Shown one piece after another: positions 9,616-20,668 of a DNA stretch of 64,000 nt (positions within the stretch are counted from its first letter, which is position 1; each line of letters starts with the position of its first letter). Source of the DNA: Corylus avellana. Its lineage: Eukaryota; Streptophyta; Magnoliopsida; Fagales; Betulaceae. Below the pieces are notes generated by a model. It had not been told where the DNA came from. It was given only the letters and a program-made list of their open reading frames with translations, and ran no database searches. The stretch covers positions 32,072,060 to 32,136,059 of the forward strand of contig NC_081541.1 in assembly GCF_901000735.1 (NCBI RefSeq), in the 5' to 3' direction. The position numbers and the translations under genes were made by a program.

Positions 9616-11797
9616 ATCAATTTTAAAACAAGATGCTCAAAATTGAAAATTTGTTTACGGTTTTAAAAAATGGAAACCTTTTTTTCATAAATTAAATATG
9701 TTTTTTTTTGTTAAATCGAAAATATTTTCCTTTTATTATTGTTTTACATTGCACCAAACACCCAAAAAAAAAAAAAAAAAAAAAAACATTTTCTAAAATC
9801 ATTTGACGCGGAAACAAAGAGAATCTAGTTTCATTATTCTATTTGAAGTGCTGCAATTATTATATAATTTGACATTTCTCTCAATCTCTCTCTCTCTCAA
9901 CTTATTTTAATGGTTGGGATGAACCACGTATCATTAGGTAGTCCACTTTTGTCCGAATATGCAGTGTACAATTTATTGGTCCTCTATTTTCTCACGGTGT
10001 AATATGTTGACATTCTAACTTACAGGGATCATGTCAATCCATGTGGTTAAATTCTACAGCATTGACAATACTAGGAGAATAAGTTTTATTAAGATTTGGT
10101 GCAAATTGAGTTTTTTAACCTTTCAATAATAAATTGTCACAGCAGCCTAAACATTCTTAAGATTTACCAAACAAAGCCTAAACATTCTTAAGATTTATCG
10201 CCATCACATGAGATGTACAATTGGAGTTAAGTCCTTTGAGTAATTCTAGAAGTCTCTTTTGTATCTCTTTTGAGCCCCTCTAAGAATAATGTGATTATTA
10301 AAACCACCATTAAAAAATTATCATTTGATAAGAATTCAGTAATGATCAATCACTAATCTAATAATAATTTTAATAATCACATTATTTTTTTTTTAAAAAA
10401 AAAAAATACAAGAAAAACTTATAACATTATTTATGTCATATTCTGTGTGTAACTATCTTCATCATCTTCAATTAATTAAGAAAAAAACGATGTCGTACGC
10501 ATAGTCCTTCTCTGCCCAGTGTCGTGCAAACACCCAAAGCAAGAGAAATTGACAAAGGTCGGTGGGTCACATGATTTGAAGGCTGACCTACCCTTTCTGG
10601 GAAAAGTCATGCACCCACCAGTCACGCATCTACGCCAAAAAAATAAAAATCTGAATACCAACAAAATAATATTTACTGTTGAAAATAACAAGTTGATGTG
10701 GACATACTTTCTTTCCACTATGGAATTAAAACTTGATTTGCCTCCCTCCTTATCTTATCCTTCTCTCCCATATTGTTGACAGAAATTATGGGTGCATTTA
10801 ATGATTGGTATGGGTTCGGTGGTCCGTACGGGTGTTTTTGCCTGCTAAATCATGGGCATTGGTTAAGTTAATTAATTAACCGATTTCATACTACTGAGAA
10901 ATAATTTTGATATTTTCGATTAACAAGTGATCAGTTAAATCAGTTAATTATTAGTTACAAGTTTTTATGTTAAGATTTATTAATTTTCTTATAACTATAA
11001 AATTAATAAAGCACATACAGCAACTTCATTTAAAAAGAAAAAAATATTTAAATAAAATAATAAAATTGAATAGTTAAAATAAAGTGAAATATAATAAAGA
11101 AAAAAAAAAGTAATTTTCTAACTAAAATGTTCAAACATTTGCTCCTGATCGGCTTCTTCGATATCTTTCTACGTGGAAGCCAACTTGTGGCACCGACTAC
11201 AAATTGGTGGGTGTCAATTGAATCAATTCAACAAATCACGCTTGGATATTTATTAGTGATGTATAAGTAGGGTGGTTATTAATCGCTAAATAACCACTTA
11301 AAATTGCTAAATGGATAATTGCTTAGGCTCGGGTACGGAATTTTTAATTATATAATATAGATTAAATTTTGGCTAAAATTACTTTAAAACCGTAGTTTTG
11401 TAGCTATAGATCCATTGTCGTGGTGTGTCGTAGATTCATTGTCATCGACTTCCACTTTTAAATTTGTAATGGTGATTTATGTTTTGGATTTGTAAATTTT
11501 TTATGGAAGCCTTATAGAGGGAATTGGTTATAGATTGATTTCGGATTTGTAATTGTTTTGAATTATGAATTAACATGTATAGTTCTCGGATTACATTTAA
11601 GATGTGATATAAATTACAAATAAATAATGATTTTAATACTCTAGTAGTTTGAATTAACAATATATTATGAAATATAAACATTGTTTCTCATTTGAATTAA
11701 TAAATTTGAAGTTTTATATTAAATAAAAAATAATAATGAAATTATTTATAAAAATTAGTTTATAATCGGTTTTCAATAACCGTGTAATTGTCGATTT

Positions 11798-12795
11798 AAC
11801 ATGATTAGGATGTCTTAATTAGAGAAACCCTAAGCCTTGTGAAACCCTACGCCCCCCTCCGGAGTGTCGCCGCCTCAGGGGAGGAGGGATGCCCGTTGCC
11901 TGCATCTCTCCTCCCTTCCTTGCTTCCCGATTTTTGTTTTAGATTTGTTTCTGTCTTTGGTGTTTTCTGTTCTGTTGTGCTTGTGTTCTCTCTCAGTGTG
12001 CACTGCTTTTGTGGGTTTTCACTCAAACTCTCCCCCTCCCTGTTTGTTTGTGTGTGCCGCCAATCTCCTCCGCGCTCGCTTCGCTGCTCACCGTTCGCTG
12101 TCGGGTCTTTTCACGCGCCCCTCCCGCGCCAAGCTTTTTGTGCCACCTTCCGCGGCGGTTTCCGGCTAGCTCGCAATTGGCCTCCTCCAGCTGCCGTGGC
12201 CCGCTTTGAGTGTTTTTCGCATTTATTTTATTGTTTTGTTGTTTTTCTGCTTTGTATTTCCTTTAAGTTCCCCTATATTTGGTTTTATTTACTGTAATTT
12301 CTTTTCCTGCATTAGTTTTATTGTTCCCTTTATTTCCCTGTATGGTTTTATTTATGCTTGTAATAAGGCTTTCTCCTCCTGCTTTGTTGCGCCCGGTTGC
12401 TGCCCGATATTACTGGTCTAAACCTTTGGGTTGTGGATGTGAAATTTATCCTGGCTTTCGAGTCGAGGAGGATGTGTATCAGCTTGTGGGTTTTGCTCTC
12501 AAGGCCGAGGAATAAGTATTGGCTTGGGGGTTTTGCTCTTAAGGCCGAGGAATAAGCGCTACTTATGCATTAGATAGTGTCTGTTTAATGCAGATCTGAG
12601 TTTTCAACCTGATATTTAGTCATAGGTTAGCAGATGCTGTGTTTTGGTTGATTTGGTCTGTTGTTGATGACTGTATCTTTAGCTTCAGCTATGATTTACT
12701 TCAGAGTTTTTTGCTCTGTTTGTAAGAGCTTTAGGCTCGCAACTTTTATCAATGAATGAGTATGATATGTGTCAAAAAAAAAAAAAAAAAAAAAA
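11798..12795 (+). mobile_element. Non-LTR retroposon or processed transcript with A-tail
   Basis: About 1 kb of pyrimidine/GC-rich sequence ending in a run of about 21 A (12775-12795). Its flanks are near-identical: GTGTAATTGTCGATT at 11782-11796 and GTGTAATTGTCAGATT at 12799-12814. The uninterrupted site is visible in D (about 28847) and E. Long target duplication plus A-tail is the signature of LINE-mediated retroposition. Near the 3' end a unit of about 50 bp containing GGGTTTTGCTCT and AAGGCCGAGGAATAAG is repeated twice (about 12464-12555). The open frames in the first 500 bp show no known domain. It may be a LINE missing its coding region or a processed pseudogene. Confidence 0.7.
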
Positions 12796-12889
12796 CTGTG
12801 TAATTGTCAGATTCAGCCTAGTTGCTGTAATTTTGCTATTATTTAAAATTTAATAATATTTTAAATCGACTGCGATTATCAGAAAATAT

Positions 12890-13174
12890 GGCCATGTTTG
12901 GTAAACAACAATGACTTTACAATGCACTGATCATGATTAATGAGGAAAAAAATAAGTGTAATAATTAGTATCAAAAAGTGAAAAAGTTATATTGAAAAGT
13001 GAAAAAATTTTATTTTGTTGTGATTTTTTTATTTAAATAGTAGTAAAAAGTGAATGATATGATATAAAAGATAAATTATCTAATATAAAAAGTGAAAATA
13101 TTTTGATGTTGATTTTTTAAAAAAAAATAAGATGAATAATGTTGAGGAATGTGATATTGTTTAACAAACAACAC

Positions 13175-13175
<1 letters not shown>
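12890..13175. repeat. Dispersed AT-rich MITE-like repeat, copy 2
   Basis: Begins near ATGTTTGGTAAACAAC and ends near GTTTAACAAACAAC, with the AATAGTAGTAAAAAGTGAATGATA core. It is followed by (TA)n at 13178-13212. Confidence 0.55.

Positions 13176-13177
<2 letters not shown>

Positions 13178-13212
<35 letters not shown>
13178..13212. repeat. (TA)n microsatellite
   Basis: About 17 TA units. Confidence 0.95.
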
Positions 13213-13214
<2 letters not shown>

Positions 13215-13604
13215 TTGATATGCTCAATGACAAATATGACAGATATACAAGACAGGTACGGAACACTTGCAGATAGGGACAAATTGATACAAGCTGTCAT
13301 AGATGAGAAGTCGCATGGGCATCTGACATTTTCGAGTGATAAGCACCTGTGCATAATACTTTTACCAATTATTGTTTACTTTTCTATTCAATTTCACCCC
13401 CACATCAACTTCTCTATTCTTTAAATAATTATTTCTTTGTTCTTCCACTTTTTCCGACGTTCAAAACTCACCTTCGAGGCCGGATTTTTTTAGAATTTAT
13501 TTTAAATTTGACGTTATGAATTATTCATCTTATTTAAGTGTTTAAAATAAATGATATTATTAAATTTATATTATTTAATTCTTTTCGTGGCCTCGATATC
13601 CCAT

Positions 13605-13790
13605 TCGCAGGCAGCAAGCTCTTCTCACTTTAAGGCCATGATCTTTGGCAAGTCCATCACCGGGCATATCAATGAAGAGACGAAAGAAGTGATTGAGGTG
13701 AAGTCGTAGAGATCCATATCAACTTCATGGGAACATTGTTGGCCCCACCTCCAAGACTAATAGCAAGCTAATCTTGAAGGTGAGATTTTT
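13605..13790 (+). pseudogene. Exon-like fragment of an unrecognised gene, copy B
   Basis: Acceptor-like CATTCGCAG is followed by a coding-like stretch reading KAMIFGKSITGHINEETKE, which hits TAG after VIEVKS. Another frame reads GNIVGPTSKTNSKLILK up to a donor-like AAG|GTGAGA. The two halves are in different frames, so this looks like a decayed exon. Homologous stretches lie at 29268-29420 and 37858-38010. No family is recognised. Confidence 0.4.
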
Positions 13791-13859
13791 GAAAATAAAA
13801 AAGATTTTGGAAATCAATCAAGAAAATAAAAAAATAAAAAATAAGAAGGCTAATCTTTT

Positions 13860-14045
13860 TCATTTTTTTGAAAATAAAAAAGAGGCACCCTCTTGATGCC
13901 CAAGGCCAAGGGGGTGGCCAAAGCCACACCCAGTGAGTATTGGGGGTGGCTCGGCAACCCTCATGGAGCCAAGGGGGTGGCCGAAACCATCCCCAAATGG
14001 CCAAGAGCCACTCCCAATTTTTTTTTTTTTTTTTTTTTCGAAACT
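13860..14045. repeat. GGGTGGCC-rich foldback fragment
   Basis: Alternating GGGGGTGGCC and GGCCAAAGCCAC/GGCCAAGAGCCAC words form an imperfect inverted repeat. The style matches the core of the Mutator-like foldback element at 42065-42662. Confidence 0.5.
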
Positions 14046-14309
14046 ACTTCTTTTTTTTTTTTAATTTAAAAAAAAAAAAATTTAAATAGGTGTCACGTGT
14101 CAACATTTAATTGATCCATATGGAATTCTTTTAAGTCAACTAACGGTCAACTGACGGAGGACTAACTTGGTTTATTATCAAAACCATAGGGACCTCTTGT
14201 AATAAAAATGAAACCTTAGGAGAGAAAAAAGAAAAGAAAAGAAAAGAAAAAGTAATGAAACCCAAGAGACTAATTTAGTATTTAACCCTTTTTTTTTAAA
14301 AAAAAAATA

Positions 14310-14690
14310 AAAAAAATGAAGTAAATAGTATTGAGGGGAGGAAAAAGGGAGGGAAGGAGGTTAACAAATAACCCATCTAATTTGTTGATTTTCAAAACAA
14401 TTTGTCCAAACAGATAAGCGGGTTGTTCGAGTCTTGCTAACGGTCTGAATAATAAAGCTGGTTACTTTTGTTGGTTGGTAAAACCTTTTATTTTAGCTTT
14501 TTTTTTCTTTTTTTTTTTTACCCTAATACACATTTCTTTTAAAATTAAATAGTGCAACAGGGCAAATCTCATTCATTTAAGCTCCCAATTTTATTTTATT
14601 TTATTTTTTGTTGGGAGTTTAAGCTCTCAATTCTTAATTAATTGAGAAGAGAAATACCATTTTAAATTTTAATCACAGCGACTAATAAAT
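14310..14690. repeat. Duplicated spacer block L1, copy C
   Basis: Near-identical to 1-388, including the TAAAT target (14686-14690) immediately before a Copia element. Confidence 0.8.
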
Positions 14691-14927
14691 TATTGGAATA
14701 GATAAATTACAAACAACCGATTGTGATAAAGATAATGACAAAGGACCTTTGCTCAAACAGAAACTCTTGTAGGAACAAGAACCGAAGTGAATTACTTCTC
14801 AAAGACAATTTAGAATTAGGTTTCTATCAGTTATTAATCTTGTAAACAAAACAATCTCTTTATTATTATAAATAAGAAACATTGTCATACGATTGAATGT
14901 GCAGAAAACACAAAAACAATATTATTT
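14691..14927 (+). repeat. Copia C 5' LTR
   Basis: TATTGGAATAG start, collinear with the copy A LTR, then merges into gag-like sequence after AACAATATTATT. Confidence 0.78.
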
Positions 14928-14934
14928 ACCCTCA

Positions 14935-15356
14935 AACTAAATTCTGACAACTTGTCCTCCTCCCGACAGGTTTGGCTCACACTTGAAACTCTATTCTCGG
15001 CTCACTCTCAAGCATGCATCGTGCAAACCCGGTCACAACTTACCAACTTAAAGAAAGGATCCCAGAAAATTGCTGAATATTTTTGCAAAGCCCAAAATCT
15101 TGCTCATGTGATGGCTGCCGCAAATCAACCAATTCAAGATTCCAAATTGGTGTCATATATTCTGGCTAGTCTTGGTGCTGACTACGACTCCCTGGTCACC
15201 TCAGTAACCACACGTTCTGATTCAGTTAAACTCAATGACTTATATGGCTATCCTCTTTCTCATGAGATCAGACTTGACCAACATCAAACAGAGATTGATA
15301 TATCTATTCCAACTGCCAACATGGTCCAACGGCAGCCCTTCTCTCATCCCAAATAG
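14935..15356 (+). pseudogene. Copia C gag fragment
   Basis: Open from about 14952 (no ATG) through VWLTLETLFSAHS, KKGSQKIAEYF and LVSYILASLGADYDSL to a TAG at 15354-15356, where copy A reads a sense codon. The zinc-knuckle part follows out of reach of the open frame (to about 15510). The 5' third of gag is missing, as in copy A. Confidence 0.85.
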
Positions 15357-15563
15357 AATCGTGGATCTTTTTCAAACTATGGTCTCCAGAATCAGAACTT
15401 CAGCCGCAGCAGAGGTCGAGGTCGTGGCCGAAACTTCTCCAATAACCGCCCTGCTCCCAGACTCATATGCCAAGTCAGTCATAAACCAGGACACTCTGCT
15501 ACCTCATGCTAGCATCGATTTGATCAAACCTATCAGGTTGAAGTAAGTGAACCTACTGCCGAC

Positions 15564-16680
15564 ATGGCCACATCCAGCCCTGGTCCCAATTACCCATGGT
15601 TCCATGACACCAGCACCACCCATCATGTGACAAATGAGCTCTCCAACCTCAATGTATGTGCAGATGAATACACTGGAACTAATCAACTTCAAGTGGGCAA
15701 TGGACAAGGTTTGAGAATCCATCACTCTGGTCTTGCTAACTTATCATCTCCCCATCACAATTTTCGTCTTTCTTCCTTATTACATGTTCCTGAAATCACT
15801 AAAAATCTTCTCTCAGTAAACAAATTTACCAAAGACAACAATGTTTTCATTGAATTTCATCATAATTTTTTCTATGTCAAGGACATTCAAACTCGCACCC
15901 TATTACTCCACAGCCTTAGTAAAGGTGGTTTATATCAATGGCCTTTCTCACGCCACTCCTCCACCAAACCTGCTGCCTATCACGATGAGAAAGCCTCCAT
16001 GGATACATGGCACCAAAGGCTAGGCCATCATGCTCCTCTTGTTATTCGATATGTCCTCCGCAACAACAACATGCCCGTGTCTCCCTCAAGAGTCTCCTCA
16101 GTTTGCTCCTCCTGCCAACAAGGCAATAGTCATCATTTACATTTTTCTTTTTCAAATTCAGTATCAAACAATCCTTTAGAATTGCTCTTTCTTGATGTAT
16201 GAGGCCCTGCTCCTATGCTTTCCATGAATAATAAAAGATTTTTTCTTTGCATTGTGGATGATTTCTCTAAGTATGTATGAATTTTTCCTTTATCTCAAAA
16301 GGCTGAAGTTTATACAACCTTTTTACGTTTCAAAATCCTTGTTGAAAACTACTTTAGCAGCAAAATAAAATATGTTCAAAGTGACAATGGAGGGGAATTT
16401 CGTCCTCTTCAATCTAATCTCCCTTTACTTGGAATCTCTTACTGTTTAAGTTGTCCACACAATCATCATCATATGGGTTTTGTCGAGTGAAAACATCGAC
16501 ATATTGTTGAAACTGGCCTCTCACTTCTTGCTACTGCAAATGTTTCTCTTTACCTATAGGATGAAGCTTTTAACTTAGCCACATATCTCATCAATAGACT
16601 TCCTTCCAAAATAACCAAAAACAAATCTCCCTACGAGCTTCTCTTCAAAGTCACTCCTGACTACAAATTCCTCAAAGTTT
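15564..16680 (+). pseudogene. Copia C protease and integrase
   Basis: DTSTTHHVT (altered protease site), WHQRLGH with CSSCQQGNSHH, then LFLDV ended by TGA at 16200-16202 where copy A has TGG. The rest of the integrase core (DDFSKY, SDNGGEF) continues after this and later stops. Copies A and C carry different inactivating changes here, so they have diverged since duplication. Confidence 0.87.
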
Positions 16681-17244
16681 TTGGCTGTGAATGTTGGCCT
16701 TTCATTCGTCCATACAACAAACATAAACTTGACTATAGATCCAAATCATGTGTCTTCCTTGGATACTGTAAAAATCATCATGGCTACAAATATCTTCAAA
16801 TTTCCTCAGGGAAAATATTTCTTGCATGTCATGTTGTATTCAATGAAACATCATTTCCCTTCAAACACAGCCAAACAAATCACCCACCCTCACCACCAAC
16901 TGTTGTAATTCAGTCTCCATTCACATTCTCTATTTCCCTCCATCCAACCCCTACCGCTGTTGCCACTAGTTCCCCACCCACGGAAACTCCTCATAACCAA
17001 AGGTTTCCAATCAGCAATCCTCACACTTCACCTCAATTACCTACTGTCCCAGCCCCCACCATCACACTTTCTGCTACAAGTGATTCTCGAACTTCATCCA
17101 CGACCTTAGAAGATGAACAAGTGACAACTCCTCTTACACGTACTCATCAGATGACTATTCGGTCTCAAAATTAGATATTCAAGCCGAACCCTCTTCCTAA
17201 AGGGATGATCAGGTATGCACCAAGTGCATTCACCACCACCTTAA

Positions 17245-17528
17245 GAGCCTGTAACCGTAGACCCAAAAAGCGCTTCTAAGCCTTGAAAAGCCTGTTTCAG
17301 AAAAACTAGGGTCGTTTGGTAAAATCCTTTGAAAGGAATTTTGAGTTTGCAAATGCTCCAAACCCACGTTTAGTCCAAAGTTCAAATTCGAGGCTTTTGA
17401 CAAAACGGACTTCCAACCAAAATGCGCGCCGCAATTTTGGTTTAATCAAAATCACAATTGGACAAAAATATGCGAACAAAATTCACATAATCACAACAAT
17501 ACTGATATATATATATATATATATATAT
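17245..17528. mobile_element. PIF/Harbinger-like element in Copia C, left part only
   Basis: Same insertion point as in copy A (TAA at 17242-17244). A small deletion removes the TTTGGGTCTGCGG part of the left end. It runs into (TA)n and then the assembly gap, so the right half is unseen. Confidence 0.7.
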
Positions 17529-17628
17529 NNNNNNNNNNNNNNNNNNNNNNNNNNNNNNNNNNNNNNNNNNNNNNNNNNNNNNNNNNNNNNNNNNNNNNNN
17601 NNNNNNNNNNNNNNNNNNNNNNNNNNNN
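17529..17628. other. Assembly gap (100 N)
   Basis: It begins inside a (TA)n tract; the sequence resumes within reverse transcriptase. Confidence 0.99.
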
Positions 17629-18633
17629 TCTTTATTTATAAATGTAATGGTGTTACTATCTTTGTTTTAATATATGTCGATGATATCATCATTACGAGCT
17701 CCCACCAAGCGGCTATTCCAAGACTTATTGCTGACCTGCAACTATCATTTGCCATCAAAGACCTTGGACCATTGCACTTCTTCTTAGGCGTTGAAGTAAT
17801 TTGGACAAAAGATGCTCTTCATCTCTCTCAACAATGGTACATATATGATTTGCTTACAAAAACAAACATGATGTTTGTCAAGCCTATATCATCTCTAATG
17901 TCAGCTTCTTCCCCTTTAAGCAAGTTTGCTGACTCCACAATCACTGATCCCTCATTATATCGTAACACAGTGGGCTTTCTTCAGTATCTATCTCTCACAC
18001 AGCCAAATTTGTCATTTGCCGTAAATAAGGTATCACAATTCATGCAGGAACCTCGAGACACCCATTGGACAGCAGTCAAGCGCATCCTACGTTACTTAAA
18101 GTTCACAAGTGATCATACATTCTCAATATATCGCTCATCTTCACATTCTCTCTCAACATATTGACTCTGACTGGGCGGGATGCCTCGATGATTGTCGATC
18201 AACTTCTGGATATTGTACCTTTCTCGGTAGAAATCTACTCTCATGGAGTTCGAAAAAGCAGCCCACGGTGTTAAGATCTAGCATCGAATCTGAGCATAAA
18301 GCCTTAGCAAATGCCTCGTCCAAATTGGTATGGATTCAAGCTCTTCTTCGTGAACTTGGTCAACATTTTCTGCATCCTCTGATCTTACATTGCAACAATA
18401 TCGGAGCCACCTATCTCTCCTCCAATCCCATGTTTCATGCACGAACAAAACATATTGCCATCGACTATCATTTTGTTTGTGACTTAGTGGCTACCAAGGA
18501 ACTTGAAATTCATTTCATTTCATGGAAAGACCAAATAGCTAACATCCTTACCAAACCTTTAGTTTCACAAAAGTTCCTGGTGCTAAAATCCAACCTCAAT
18601 GTTAGCATGCCCACATCAAGTTTGAGGGGTCGT
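17629..18633 (+). pseudogene. Copia C reverse transcriptase (C-terminal part) and RNase H
   Basis: VLIYVDDIIITSS (catalytic YVDD), FAIKDLGPLHFFLG and AVKRILRYLKF, then a stop after SHSLSTY (18162-18164). RNase H is open in another frame: DSDWAGCLDDCRSTSGYC, WSSKKQPTVLRSS, LHCNNIGATYLSSN (one catalytic D changed to N) and ANILTKPL. The shift between the two frames is shared with copy A. Confidence 0.88.
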
Positions 18634-18874
18634 ATTGGAATAGATAAATTACGAACAACCGATTGTGATAAAGATAATGACAAGGGACCTTTGCTCAAAC
18701 AGAAACTCTTTGCAGGAATAAGAACTGAAGTGAATTACTTATCAAAGACAATTTAGAATTAGGTTTCTATCAGTTATTGATGTTGTAAACAAAATAATCT
18801 CTTTATTATTATAAATAAGAAACACTGCCATATGATTGAATGTGCAGAAAACACAAAAACAATATTATTCTATA
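18634..18874 (+). repeat. Copia C 3' LTR
   Basis: Full-length, about 241 bp, from TATTGGAATAG to TTCTATA, preceded by the purine-rich AGTTTGAGGGG tract. It provides the unbroken reference for the interrupted LTR of copy A. Confidence 0.88.
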
Positions 18875-18983
18875 TAAATTTAACCTCATTGATGAAGCTT
18901 CTTGTATATTAAAATGATAAATTGTGGAGGTACTAAATATTTTATCGAGATAATGTGAAACTTATTCATTGTAATATTTATTT

Positions 18984-19003
18984 NNNNNNNNNNNNNNNNN
19001 NNN
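18984..19003. other. Short N run (20 N)
   Basis: Lies in a poly-T/A-rich stretch of spacer block L2. Confidence 0.99.
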
Positions 19004-19191
19004 TTTTTTTGATAGTTTTTAATAAATAATCCTAGCATTTATCAATTAAAATCTCACGAGCCTAAAAAACATGGAGATCGAGAAGCATCATCTTTTCAAG
19101 AATTTTCTTTCATTCTATAATATTATGTTGTGATTGTCTCCATATTTTAAAAATAACTACTCCCCTAGTAGTGTATATATATATATATATA

Positions 19192-19263
19192 NNNNNNNNN
19201 NNNNNNNNNNNNNNNNNNNNNNNNNNNNNNNNNNNNNNNNNNNNNNNNNNNNNNNNNNNNNNN
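19192..19263. other. N run (72 N)
   Basis: It begins in the (TA)n of the arm and ends at TTAACGTTTC, the sequence that follows the opposite arm at 23403. The missing bases probably include the second, inverted arm. Confidence 0.95.
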
Positions 19264-19336
19264 TTAACGTTTCTCTTATATTTTAGTAACACATAACCGT
19301 GTGTGTGAGTTTTAATGACGGGATTTTTGGTGCTAA

Positions 19337-19741
19337 GAGCACTCCTTGTAGCCTCATCAAAACCATTTTTTTGGTTATTTTGGTGAGGAAATTTAACCAA
19401 AATTGCCTAAATAACTACTTTTCAGCCTCACTACTTTAACGAAAAAAAGTAGTGAGGTAAACAATACTCACCAAATTTAAAAATTATTATTCACTCATAT
19501 ATTGATTAAACAACTCATTTTTCTCTCTTCCTTTTTTGTTTTTGTTTCTCTCTCCCCCTTTAATAGTTAAAATAAATAAATAAATATTTGAAAAATAATA
19601 TTTAAATGGAATAGTGAAAGTTGATTGCTAAAATAGTGAGACTGTTGTGGGTGCGATAAAAAGGTGAGTTGTTAAAATAACTAAAAATGTACTTTTAGTT
19701 ATTTTAATAAATAAAATTTGGTGAGACTGCTAAGAATGCTT
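19337..19741. mobile_element. PIF/Harbinger-type MITE (405 bp), copy C
   Basis: Terminal repeats GAGCACTCCTTGTAGCCTCA and, inverted, (A)AGCATTCTTAGCAGTCTCAC, with TAA on both sides (19334-19336 and 19742-19744). A sister copy is at 23475-23879. Confidence 0.7.
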
Positions 19742-20229
19742 TAATAGAATCTGTTCCATCGTAATAGCCATTTATGTGGAGACTGCGAGGGAGGCCCAAC
19801 TGCGCAAATAAATGGGCTTTAAAAACCTGAAGACCAAAAGTGGGGACTGAAGAAAACAAATTATATATATTTAATCCAAATTCCAATTTATTCTTATACC
19901 TTTCAAACACATACAAGAAGTACATACGGAAATTACTTACCAAAAAAAAAAAGAAAAAAAAAAAAGTACATACGGAAACGTCTTTTTTGGTAAAGAAGAC
20001 CTAAATAAATTCTTTGCTCTTTTCCTGCAAAAGAAAAGTTTTACCATTATAACTAAAAAAAAATAAAAAAAAGTTTTACCATTCTACGGGTGAGGTTGTT
20101 GGGGAATAAATCAGAGGTCTTCTATGGTCTAGAAAAGGGTAAAATCAAATTTACTAAATTTCTTGAGTCATTTGAGAAAGTTAAACAAGGTGATAAGGCA
20201 AAAAGTTAAATACTTTTAGTCAAGGCATT

Positions 20230-20435
20230 TGTTCTAGAGGGGTTGTTTGTTTGTTCATGTATTTTTTGGGAAGAAAAAAAAAATTGAGAATAATGATTAG
20301 TATAGAAAGTGAAAAAATGGTCTAAAACGTTTTATTTTATATTAATTTTTTATTTAAATAGTAGTAAAAAGTAAATAATATAATATAAAATGTGAAAATG
20401 TTTTGATATTGATTTTTTTTTTTTTAAAAAAAAAA
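20230..20435. repeat. Dispersed AT-rich MITE-like repeat, copy 3
   Basis: AAATAGTAGTAAAAAGTAAA core with the TTTGTTCTAGAGGGGTTG left neighbour shared with copies 1 and 4. Confidence 0.5.
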
Positions 20436-20568
20436 ATAAAGTAAATAGTATTGAGGGGAAGAGAAGGGAGGGAAGGAGGTTAACAAGTAACCCATCTAAT
20501 TTGTTGATTTTCAAAACAATTTGTCCAAATATATAAGCGGGTTGTTCGAGTCTTGCTAATAATAAAGC

Positions 20569-20668
20569 NNNNNNNNNNNNNNNNNNNNNNNNNNNNNNNN
20601 NNNNNNNNNNNNNNNNNNNNNNNNNNNNNNNNNNNNNNNNNNNNNNNNNNNNNNNNNNNNNNNNNNNN
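20569..20668. other. Assembly gap (100 N)
   Basis: It separates spacer L1 from the caulimovirid-like fragment. By comparison with the other blocks it should hide the rest of L1, L2, one (TAG)n(TA)n arm and the downstream part of the viral sequence. Confidence 0.99.

Larger units (their letters stand above)
8431..14300. repeat. Mosaic array block B
   Basis: Shares collinear landmarks with D and E: L1 (8434), L2 (8813, no Copia insertion, so an empty site), degenerate minisatellite (9364), the TTGACAAAGGTCGGTGGGTC segment (10550), the CTCCTGATCGGCTTCTTC segment (11141), ACAGGTACGGAACAC (13250) and an exon-like stretch (13610). It lacks the roughly 0.7 kb at 26340-27055 and the SINE of D and E. 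Unlike them it has a retroposon at about 11798. From 9620 to 11790 no gene is seen. Confidence 0.75.
14691..18874 (+). mobile_element. Ty1/Copia LTR retrotransposon, copy C (sister of copy A)
   Basis: Collinear with copy A and flanked by the same TAAAT target (14686-14690 and 18875-18879). It shares the LTR-to-gag deletion and the Harbinger insertion at the same base. It lacks the solo LTR: its 3' LTR is uninterrupted (start TATTGGAATAG near 18634, end 18874). A 100-N gap (17529-17628) removes most of the Harbinger element and the start of reverse transcriptase; by comparison with copy A about 1.2 kb should be missing. Confidence 0.93.
19264..20568. repeat. Duplicated spacer block X plus L3 and L1, copy C
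   Basis: Matches 23403-24710 closely, including GGGGAATAAATCAGAGG (about 20100, 24227). It contains a Harbinger-type MITE (19337-19741) and MITE-like copy 3. No gene is seen. Confidence 0.75.

Noticed and set aside
10519..10779. Frame conserved in blocks B, D and E (AAAGGTCGGTGGGTC segment) as a gene
   Set aside because: No ATG start, no domain and frame-breaking differences between blocks; similarity is explained by duplication.
11839..12297. 152-codon plus-strand frame as a protein gene
   Set aside because: It lies inside an A-tailed retroposon, is low in complexity (Ser/Pro/Phe-rich), has competing frames of similar length and no known domain.
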